The notes under the pieces were generated by a model, which was not told the origin of the DNA, did no database searches, and was given only the letters and a program-made list of their open reading frames with translations. From Akkermansiaceae bacterium UBA7890 (lineage in GTDB: Bacteria > Verrucomicrobiota > Verrucomicrobiia > Verrucomicrobiales > Akkermansiaceae), in contig DLRK01000129.1 of NCBI GenBank assembly GCA_002501065.1, positions 1-26,426 on the forward strand: a stretch of 26,426 bases of DNA, written 5' to 3'. This document shows positions 8,014-13,916 of the stretch, in pieces (positions within the stretch are counted from its first letter, which is position 1; the number at the start of each line of letters is the position of its first letter). Both the position numbers and the translations under genes were made by a program.

Positions 8014-8388
8014 TCACTTCTTGGGCCGCTTGGCCCCATACTTGGAGCGGCTTTGTTTCCGGTTCTCCACACCGAGGGTATCAAGGGATCCCCGCACAAT
8101 GTGATAGCGCACCCCTGGCAGATCCTTCACCCGGCCACCGCGCACGAGCACGATACTGTGCTCCTGCAGATTGTGTCCTTCCCCTCCAATGTAGGCGATG
8201 ATCTCGTAGCCGTTGGTGAGGCGAACCTTCGCCACCTTACGGAGCGCGGAGTTCGGCTTCTTCGGCGTCCGGGTATATACCTGCAGACATACTCCTCGTC
8301 GTTGCGGACAATTGGAGAGCGCCGGCGACTTCGACTTTCGGATCGCCTGCTTGCGGCCCTTGCGGACAAGTTGGTTGATGGTCGGCAT
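8014..8388 (-). CDS. rpsL: 30S ribosomal protein S12
   Basis: S12 is at the decoding centre and controls fidelity. The 124-residue protein starts MPTINQLVRKGRK, contains the streptomycin-site loop TPKKPNSALRK (about 41-51) and the second loop GVRYHIVRG, and ends in a Lys/Arg tail. The loop lysines linked to resistance are the sensitive-type residues, so nothing suggests streptomycin resistance. This is the first gene of the cluster. Its ATG has AGGA about 3 nt before it in the context GCAGGAACC-ATG, and the predicted promoter is about 190 nt upstream. Confidence 0.98.
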   Translation of the reverse strand: MPTINQLVRKGRKQAIRKSKSPALSNCPQRRGVCLQVYTRTPKKPNSALRKVAKVRLTNGYEIIAYIGGEGHNLQEHSIVLVRGGRVKDLPGVRYHIVRGSLDTLGVENRKQSRSKYGAKRPKK

Positions 8389-8568
8389 GGTTCCTGCTTC
8401 TTGAGAGTCTCTCGTAGGGTCATTGCATGCTCATGGAGCGCAGGAGGCAGACAACGAGAATTACCCTCGCAGGAAGCCTGTTATCCGGAGCTGCACCCGA
8501 TGAGCTGGTAAATCGCAGTTTTTCGCCGTTTTCCGCATGGAAATACGGATCCCAGCCGCGATTTTGGG
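8389..8568 (-). promoter_or_regulatory. 5' untranslated leader of the rpsL-rpsG-fusA-S10 mRNA
   Basis: About 180 nt lie between the predicted start site and the rpsL ATG. The minus strand holds a GC-rich start containing CGCGG repeated about 20 nt apart, an A-rich middle, and the SD-bearing end. No convincing reading frame is needed to explain it: an ATG at 8423 opens only a frame that is a shadow of rpsL. It could house autoregulation by S12, S7 or L4, but no known leader structure was recognised. Confidence 0.4.
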
Positions 8569-8574
8569 GCCGCG

Positions 8575-8602
8575 ACTATAGGAGCGCACCCCCTCTTGAC
8601 AA
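8575..8602 (-). promoter_or_regulatory. predicted sigma-70-type promoter of the str-S10 cluster
   Basis: On the minus strand TTGTCA (8602-8597) is separated by 16 nt from TATAGT (8580-8575), close to the TTGACA/TATAAT consensus. Transcription would start near 8568 and give a leader of about 180 nt before rpsL. It lies upstream of the first gene of the cluster and points toward it. No other comparable match was seen between here and rpsL. Confidence 0.6.
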
Positions 8603-8605
8603 GGC

Positions 8606-8731
8606 CTATTTCGGCAATTTTTTCAGGAGATTCCCGTGCTGGAGCAAATCGTTAATCTCTTCAGATTTTTTCTCTCTTCGAAGTGTTTCAACCCACCTCC
8701 ACAAGAGTAGAATAGCAGACTCCACCTCCAT
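8606..8731 (-). CDS. possible 41-residue small protein or gene remnant
   Basis: An ATG at 8731 is preceded by a perfect AGGAGG (minus strand, 8741-8736) with 4 nt spacing. It opens a 41-codon frame that begins MEVESAILLLWRWVETLRRE and ends LLKKLPK at a TAG at 8608-8606, just outside the str promoter. The peptide would be an amphipathic helix. The same frame is open upstream to 8830 (74 codons in all), but there it has no ordinary start codon, so this could be the tail of a decayed gene. I recognise no family. Two other frames are also open across this region, so coding is uncertain. Confidence 0.3.
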   Translation of the reverse strand: MEVESAILLLWRWVETLRREKKSEEINDLLQHGNLLKKLPK

Positions 8732-8998
8732 CTGTCCTCCTGCCGGCGAGGTTCCAAGGCCCAGGTGAAGCTCCTTGCCGAAACCATTCCTGCAGTCTTC
8801 CGCCTCTCTGCGCAGTTTTTCCAGTAGCGATTACACCCGACGCACGGAGGAGTCTTTGTTCAAAAACCGCCGCTTGCAGGACCCCATCCGTCAGGACGTC
8901 TTACCCAACCCTGCGTTCCAGTAGACTCCAACCTGGGATCCTGAACCCATGGTTTTCCCGCAAGTTACCTGCTCCCCTCACTGATCGCTATTTTGCTG

Positions 8999-9025
8999 TC
9001 GACACCGCCACGGTCAGAATATAGT
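8999..9025 (+). promoter_or_regulatory. candidate promoter of the tRNA gene
   Basis: TATAGT at 9020-9025 is a good -10 box placed about 28 nt before the mature tRNA 5' end. The best -35 is TCGACA at 8999-9004, with a short 15-nt spacer. The position suits a tRNA promoter, but the -35 match is only fair. Confidence 0.35.
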
Positions 9026-9053
9026 CCCCCGTCCCCGCACAGGGAAACAAATC

Positions 9054-9125
9054 GGCAGGGTAGCTCAGGGGTAGAGCAAAGGACTCATAAGCCTTGGGTC
9101 GGCGGTTCGAATCCGCCCCCTGCTA
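9054..9125 (+). tRNA. tRNA with CAU anticodon (probably elongator tRNA-Met; tRNA-Ile2 possible)
   Basis: The cloverleaf is complete. The acceptor arm is GGCAGGG/CCCTGCT with a G-U first pair and discriminator A. The D arm is GCTC-AGGGGTA-GAGC. The anticodon arm is AAGGA-CTCATAA-GCCTT, with CAT at 9086-9088. The T arm is GGCGG-TTCGAAT-CCGCC. CCA is not encoded. The stem lacks the three G-C pairs of initiator tRNA, so it is not the initiator. The loop CTCATAA occurs in both elongator tRNA-Met and the lysidine-modified tRNA-Ile2, so identity is not settled. The pair closing the anticodon loop is an A-G mismatch. Confidence 0.93.
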
Positions 9126-9163
9126 TTTCCCCTCCAACATCGGGCTGAAATGGACGCATTACG

Positions 9164-9192
9164 TTGACATTCAGTAGTCTGCGGCTCAGATT
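9164..9192 (+). promoter_or_regulatory. weak candidate promoter just upstream of the MBL-fold gene
   Basis: A perfect TTGACA (9164-9169) is followed after 17 nt by CAGATT, a poor -10. Transcription would start near 9198, only a few bases before the GTG at 9204, giving a nearly leaderless message. This fits the lack of any SD before that gene, but the -10 is weak. Confidence 0.3.
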
Positions 9193-9203
9193 CCTCGCCA
9201 CCT

Positions 9204-10559
9204 GTGGCTGATGTTCGCTTTACTCTCCTCAACCGGACCAATGAGATTGGGGCCAACAGCTACCTGCTTGAAATAGGGGATACGAGGGTGGTGCTCGATG
9301 CCGGGATGCATCCCAAGGAGAGAGGTGACGGGGCTCTCCCCCGCTACGAAGATATTCCTCACGACAGCGTCGACGCCATAATCGTCACGCACTCCCACCT
9401 CGATCACGTGGGAACGCTTCCGATCCTGATGCGCGACCAGCCCTCCGCACGGGTATTCATGACCCCCGCTACCAGCGCCCTGGCCGACGCTCTCCTCCAC
9501 AACTCCGTCAATGTGATGAAGTCCCAGCGGCAGGAGCTGGGCATCGAAGAATATCCTCTTTTCACCCATCGTGCCCTCGAAGAGCTCACTCCACGCATCG
9601 AGCCACGCGATTACGAAAAACCCTTCGATCTCGACTGGAATGGAACGGCCCGTGCCACCTTCTACGATGCTGGTCACATCCTCGGTTCCGCGGGAGTCCT
9701 GTTAGAGGGTGTCGGCAAAAGTGTCTTCTACAGCGGTGATGTCCACTTTGAAGACCACTCTCTCATCCGTGGAGCCCGCTTCCCGGAACTGGGGGACAGG
9801 AGCCTCGACGCCCTCATTGTCGAAACCACTCGTGGTGACGCTCCCCGCCCCGCCCATTACCGCCGCGAGGACGAAGAGGAGCGCTTCATCGGGGATATCC
9901 GCCGCTGCCTGGACGATGGCGGCTCCGTGCTCATCCCCGTCTTCGCCATCGGCAAGACCCAGGAGGTGCTCACCATGATCCACGAGTGCAAGGAGGCGGG
10001 ACGCCTTCCGGACGCGCCTGTCTACATCGGCGGTCTGAGCACCAAGATGACCATCATCTACGACAAGTTTTCAAACTCCACCCGCCGCTGTTCACCGGAT
10101 TTCAAGATCCTGCGCGACATGAATCCCATCACCGGGAACCGGCGGGGCCGCAAACGTATTCCCCTCGAACGGGGGGCCATCTACGCCCTCTCCAGTGGTA
10201 TGATGACAGAGAAGACCACCTCCAATGGTTTCGCTCGCGGCTTCATCGACAACCCGGAGAACATGCTCCTTTTCGTGGGCTATGCTGATCCCGACAGCCC
10301 CGGGGGAAAAATCCGCTCCGCGCAACCCGGCGACAATATCCGGCTCGACGAGGGTCTCCCCGAGGTGCCCCTCAACTGCGGGGTGGAGATCTACGACTTC
10401 AGCGGACACGCCCCGCGCAATCAACTCCTGGATTTCATGCAGCAAACCAATGCCCGTCAGACCATCCTCGTTCACGGCGATCCGGCGGCTCTGAAGTGGT
10501 TCGCCGATCAGATCGAGCGAGCCGTTGTCCCATCCCCGGGAAAACCCCTCCGGCTGTAG
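9204..10559 (+). CDS. beta-CASP metallo-beta-lactamase-fold RNA nuclease
   Basis: This is a 451-residue enzyme of the CPSF73/RNase J-like superfamily, which cleaves RNA with two zinc ions. The metal motifs are complete: HSHLDH at 63-68, GHILGSA with His 158, and SGD at 177-179. The beta-CASP motifs follow: A, acidic residue in VETTRGD at 206-212; B, SGHA with His 402; C, VHGD with His 424. The single-chain layout resembles the archaeal/bacterial CPSF-like proteins (YSH1 type) more than RNase J, since no RNase J C-terminal domain is present. Its substrate here is unknown. The start is a GTG 78 nt after the tRNA with no SD. It converges on lpxD with only 6 nt between the stop codons. Confidence 0.9.
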   Translation: MADVRFTLLNRTNEIGANSYLLEIGDTRVVLDAGMHPKERGDGALPRYEDIPHDSVDAIIVTHSHLDHVGTLPILMRDQPSARVFMTPATSALADALLHNSVNVMKSQRQELGIEEYPLFTHRALEELTPRIEPRDYEKPFDLDWNGTARATFYDAGHILGSAGVLLEGVGKSVFYSGDVHFEDHSLIRGARFPELGDRSLDALIVETTRGDAPRPAHYRREDEEERFIGDIRRCLDDGGSVLIPVFAIGKTQEVLTMIHECKEAGRLPDAPVYIGGLSTKMTIIYDKFSNSTRRCSPDFKILRDMNPITGNRRGRKRIPLERGAIYALSSGMMTEKTTSNGFARGFIDNPENMLLFVGYADPDSPGGKIRSAQPGDNIRLDEGLPEVPLNCGVEIYDFSGHAPRNQLLDFMQQTNARQTILVHGDPAALKWFADQIERAVVPSPGKPLRL

Positions 10560-10565
10560 GAGGAT

Positions 10566-11600
10566 CTAGCTTCCCTTCAGCTCGTCCAGTTCCTTGCGCA
10601 GGGCCTTCACCTCCTGCCGCGTTTCCTGCAGCTTGCCCAGTTCGCGCCAGATTCGAATCTCTTCCTTGAGGGGTTTGGCTGGAGTGCCCATGTAGGCCCC
10701 CGGCTCGGTGATGCTCTGAAAAGCACTCGACCTGCCCCCCAGTTGCACCCCACTGGCAATCTCGATGTGCCCGTTAACGCCTGCCCGGGCTGCAATAGTC
10801 ACGTGGTCCTGCAGCTTTGAGCTGCCCGCCACTCCGGACAGTGCCACCAGGATGCAGTGTTTGCCGATCTGCACATTGTGTCCAATCTGCACCAGATTAT
10901 CGATCTTGCTCCCCTCTCCCACCACGGTTCTGCCAATGCGCGCCCGGTCCACGCAGGCATTTGCGCCAATCTCCACGTCATTCTCCAGCACCACGATCCC
11001 GAGCTGGGGAACCTTCTGGTGCCTGCCGTCAGCAAATTCGTAGCCGAAGCCGTCCGAGCCGATCACCGCCCCCGGCTGCAGGATCACCCGATCACCGAGA
11101 ATGCATCCTTCCCGGACACTGGCATTCTGATAGATGACGCAGTCCTCGCCAACCTGCACATCACGTCCGATCACTGCGCCAGCACACACTTCCGAGCCGG
11201 CCCCGATAACCGCACCATCTTCCACCACCGCACCCGGATGAACCGCTGCGCCGGGATCGACCCGGGCGTGCTCCGAAACATGGGATCCGGCCCGAATACC
11301 GGGAGTGAAGGCACGCGCCAACTCTTCCGCCTTCTTCACCAGAGCGGCCAGAGCATAGGACGGGTTCTCGACCTGAATAAGCGCCACGCCCTCTGGACCG
11401 GAATCAACATCCGGCGTCACCAGGACTGCCCCAGCTCTGGTCGCATCAAACTGGGCCCGGTACTTGGCAACACCGAAGAAACTCAGATCGCCGGGACCGG
11501 CCTCCTCCAGGGTTTCGACTCCGTTCAGGACGACCGTCTCATCGCCCGCAACCAGTGTTCCCCCTGCCAAGGCGATCACTTCCGCGACCCGGAATTCCAC
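10566..11600 (-). CDS. lpxD: UDP-3-O-acylglucosamine N-acyltransferase
   Basis: LpxD adds the second hydroxyacyl chain in lipid A synthesis, using acyl-ACP, in the cytoplasm. The 344-residue protein has the N-terminal uridine-binding domain (about 1-100, with the GDLSFF block at 37-42). A left-handed beta-helix of hexapeptide repeats follows (about 103-300), then a C-terminal helix (KLQETRQEVKALRKELDELK). The catalytic His lies in the motif QIGHNVQIG as His 241, matching E. coli His 239. The start is a GTG at 11600 with no clear SD. The gap to skp1 is 41 nt, and skp-lpxD adjacency is common in Gram-negative bacteria. The presence of LpxD argues for an LPS-bearing outer membrane. Confidence 0.97.
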   Translation of the reverse strand: MEFRVAEVIALAGGTLVAGDETVVLNGVETLEEAGPGDLSFFGVAKYRAQFDATRAGAVLVTPDVDSGPEGVALIQVENPSYALAALVKKAEELARAFTPGIRAGSHVSEHARVDPGAAVHPGAVVEDGAVIGAGSEVCAGAVIGRDVQVGEDCVIYQNASVREGCILGDRVILQPGAVIGSDGFGYEFADGRHQKVPQLGIVVLENDVEIGANACVDRARIGRTVVGEGSKIDNLVQIGHNVQIGKHCILVALSGVAGSSKLQDHVTIAARAGVNGHIEIASGVQLGGRSSAFQSITEPGAYMGTPAKPLKEEIRIWRELGKLQETRQEVKALRKELDELKGS

Positions 11601-11641
11601 AGTGGTATGCTGTTAGAGACGAAGTCGTCCCGTAGTGCAGG

Positions 11642-12244
11642 CTATTTGCCGCCCTCGGGGGTGGGAGCGGGTGCGTCCTTGTTCAGCACGCCCAGCAGGC
11701 CCGCTGTGATGTCGGTGGCATCCTTGGTGTAGAGCAGAAAGGGGACCTGGGAGGTGCTCAGGCCGGACTTGTCGAAAACGTAATCATAGGCATCGGTCTT
11801 CGCGCGGTCTTCCACCAGTTTCCGGATTTCCTCGAGGATACCCCGCATCTTCTGCATCATCTTCTCGTTGAGGGCAGTATTGCGGCGCTGGAGGAACTCC
11901 CGGCGCTCCCGGTCAAGGGCCACCCCTTCCTGGGTCTTCATCTGGAAGTCCTTGAAAAGCTCCTGCTTCCGCTTGTCACTGAGCGAAGGATCGTCCAACT
12001 GCTTACGCAGTCCCTGCAACTCACCCTCCAGGGCCCGGATGGTTTCCAGCCGTTCATTGTTGTTTTGCTGGATCTTGGCACGCTCGACATTGACTTCCCT
12101 CTGAGCTTCGGTCGTACGATGATACTGCTTGAATAGCGTCTGCATGTCCACCGTGGCGATCTTGAGTTTGGCATCCTGCGCGGTCGCGGGCAGAGCAAAA
12201 AGCAGGGCAGTGGCAGCAGCGAGAGTCAGTTGGCGAAAGGTCAT
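11642..12244 (-). CDS. OmpH/Skp-family periplasmic chaperone (copy 1)
   Basis: Skp-like proteins are periplasmic trimers that hold unfolded outer-membrane proteins in a helical clamp. This 200-residue protein has a signal peptide (about 1-22, ending ATAQ), the family N-terminal strand KIATVDMQTLFKQYHRTTEA, then two long charged helices (about 45-150). It ends with STSQVPFLLYTKDATDIT, a motif closely shared with the neighbouring copy. The order skp2-skp1-lpxD on one strand points to outer-membrane assembly. The usual upstream bamA is absent from the window. The SD is weak. Confidence 0.93.
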   Translation of the reverse strand: MTFRQLTLAAATALLFALPATAQDAKLKIATVDMQTLFKQYHRTTEAQREVNVERAKIQQNNNERLETIRALEGELQGLRKQLDDPSLSDKRKQELFKDFQMKTQEGVALDRERREFLQRRNTALNEKMMQKMRGILEEIRKLVEDRAKTDAYDYVFDKSGLSTSQVPFLLYTKDATDITAGLLGVLNKDAPAPTPEGGK

Positions 12245-12318
12245 TTGCTTAGCGTTTCTTAGGATTAAGGCGGAGCTTGGAGAGAAATTATGGAGTCGTC
12301 AAACCCCAACCCCGGCTC

Positions 12319-12969
12319 TCAGTCCCTCGACGGCGAGTTTTTGTTGAGTTCCTTGAGAATCATGGGCGTGATGTCCACAGCGTCTCTGGCAAAAAGGAGC
12401 ATGGGAACCTGGGAAGTGCTGGTCCCGTCGATATCGAAAACCAGATCGAAGCCCAGGCGATCGGCCTGCGCGGCCACGAGGTCGTGAATTTCCCTGAGGA
12501 GTGCATCCATCCGCGCCACCATCTTCCTGTTCAACTCGGTATGGCGAGCCTGGAGATCAGACGTTCGCTCGTGGTTGATCCTCTCCCGTTCATGGAACCG
12601 CACACCCTTCTCACGCTCCAGCGAGGAGCGATTCCGACCGGTCAGATTCGCGCTCTGCAAGGAGACCTCCAATTCCCGCAGGCTCTGATCCATGCTCCGT
12701 AGACGACCGGCCACATTATTGTGCTCCTTCTGGATACGGGCACGCTCCATGTTGATCTCCTCCTGCGCCTTATCCACCTTGGCATAGTTGCGGAAGAGTT
12801 TCTGGATATTGACAACTGCCGTCCGCAGCTTTTCCTCGTCTGCAGACGCCACCACCTTCTCACTGGAGCCCTGCCTGGCAGGGACCTTCTCCCGGTCCTC
12901 GTTTCCATTCTGCGCCCAGACCGGGAACATCAACCCTACTCCCAAACCCAGCACCATCAATCTTCTCAT
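12319..12969 (-). CDS. OmpH/Skp-family periplasmic chaperone (copy 2)
   Basis: This is a second Skp-like protein, 216 residues from the ATG at 12969. A TTG four codons upstream is also possible, but the ATG gives the cleaner signal peptide (MRRLMVLGLGVGLMFPVWAQ). A charged linker of about 35 residues precedes the family strand TAVVNIQKLFRNYAKVDKAQ, which is longer than in copy 1. The helices follow (about 65-165). The C-terminus again carries STSQVPMLLFARDAVDIT and LNKNSP. The gap to copy 1 is 74 nt. The two copies look like an old tandem duplication. It is divergent from panC across 88 nt. Confidence 0.92.
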   Translation of the reverse strand: MRRLMVLGLGVGLMFPVWAQNGNEDREKVPARQGSSEKVVASADEEKLRTAVVNIQKLFRNYAKVDKAQEEINMERARIQKEHNNVAGRLRSMDQSLRELEVSLQSANLTGRNRSSLEREKGVRFHERERINHERTSDLQARHTELNRKMVARMDALLREIHDLVAAQADRLGFDLVFDIDGTSTSQVPMLLFARDAVDITPMILKELNKNSPSRD

Positions 12970-13057
12970 CAGCAGATCCAAGTTTGCTTTACGTTAGACA
13001 GCCTCTCCAGAAAACTCAAGTTCATTAAAGTATCAAAATCTGCAAGCAGATCGCCAC

Positions 13058-13891
13058 ATGCGTCACCTTTCCTCACCTGCCGACATCCCGGACATGCCCG
13101 CACCCGCTGTGCTGGTTCCCACCATGGGAGCCCTGCACGATGGACATGCCGCCCTCATCCGGGCAGCCAGAGAAATAGCGGACGAAGATGGCTCGGTCCT
13201 GGCTTCCATCTTTCTCAATCCCCTGCAGTTCGACCGGCCAGGCGATCTGGCAGACTACCCGCGCCCCCTTGAGGCAGATCTCTCCCTCTGTGAAGAGCTG
13301 GGTGTGGACGCGGTGTTCACTCCGTCCCCCGCGGAATTCTACGCGGCCGACCATTCCATCATGGTCCGGGAGACCCTCCTCTCCCGAAACCTCTGCGGAG
13401 CCACCCGCCCCGGTCACTTCGAGGGAGTGTGCACCGCAGTTCTCAAACTCTTCCAGGTCCTGCGCCCGGCAGCGGCCGTCTTCGGAAAAAAGGACTACCA
13501 GCAACTCGCCATCATCCGGCGCCTCGTGCGCGACCTCTCCCTGTCCGTAGACATCCACGGTATTGAAACGGTGCGCGAACCGGATGGACTGGCCCTCTCC
13601 TCACGCAACCTCTCCCTGGGTCGGGAGCACCGCGCTGACGCGCCCCGGATCCACCGCGCCCTCCTCGCCGCCCGCGACCTGCGCGAGACAGGCGAACAAC
13701 GCCGCGAGGTTTACCTTGAGGCCGCCCGCCATCATCTTCTGCACGATGCCCCACCCGGCCTGAAAATCGACTATCTGGAGCTGGTCGATCGTGAAAACCT
13801 GCAGCCCCTTCCCAAAGTGGCCGGTCCGGCCCTCCTCGCAGCTGCCGTCTACTATGATGATGTACGGCTTATAGACAACGTGGAGATCTGA
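13058..13891 (+). CDS. panC: pantothenate synthetase
   Basis: PanC joins pantoate and beta-alanine with ATP to make pantothenate, the precursor of coenzyme A. The 277-residue protein has the nucleotide-binding HIGH-type motif in PTMGALHDGH (21-30), the KDYQQ block at 145-149 in FGKKDYQQLAIIRRLVRDL, and SSRN at 181-184, all typical of the family. The length is normal (about 280). It stands alone with no panB or panD beside it. It converges on the transporter gene, and its stop codon starts an inverted repeat that also covers the transporter stop. Confidence 0.97.
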   Translation: MRHLSSPADIPDMPAPAVLVPTMGALHDGHAALIRAAREIADEDGSVLASIFLNPLQFDRPGDLADYPRPLEADLSLCEELGVDAVFTPSPAEFYAADHSIMVRETLLSRNLCGATRPGHFEGVCTAVLKLFQVLRPAAAVFGKKDYQQLAIIRRLVRDLSLSVDIHGIETVREPDGLALSSRNLSLGREHRADAPRIHRALLAARDLRETGEQRREVYLEAARHHLLHDAPPGLKIDYLELVDRENLQPLPKVAGPALLAAAVYYDDVRLIDNVEI

Positions 13892-13916
13892 CCGCCTGGC
13901 TGTCAGCTGCCGGTCA
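13889..13916. terminator. inverted repeat across the convergent panC and transporter stops
   Basis: TGACCG (13889-13894) pairs with CGGTCA (13911-13916), with a small GCT-GTC-AGC hairpin in the loop. It covers both stop codons of the convergent genes. There is no T-tract on either side, so if it terminates transcription it would be of a non-classical type. Confidence 0.3.

Larger units (their letters stand above)
8603..9053. other. 450-bp stretch without a confident gene
   Basis: This lies between the divergent str promoter and the tRNA. It is less GC-rich than the genes around it. Apart from the doubtful small ORF at 8606-8731 and the candidate tRNA promoter near 9000-9025, I found no convincing coding frame, no known RNA family (RNase P, 6S and tmRNA signatures are absent) and no repeat. 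It may contain remnants of a decayed gene on the minus strand. Confidence 0.5.

Noticed and set aside
6961..8511. A 516-codon open frame on the plus strand
   Set aside because: It is antisense to fusA, rpsG and rpsL, whose protein matches are certain. Long antisense frames are expected in GC-rich genes.
8596..8601. TTGACA on the plus strand as a -35 box
   Set aside because: The sequence 16-18 nt downstream is T-rich and has no acceptable -10. The minus-strand match over the same bases is much better.
8427..8768. A 113-codon open frame on the plus strand upstream of the tRNA
   Set aside because: It overlaps the str promoter, has no SD, and its composition is unlike the neighbouring proteins.
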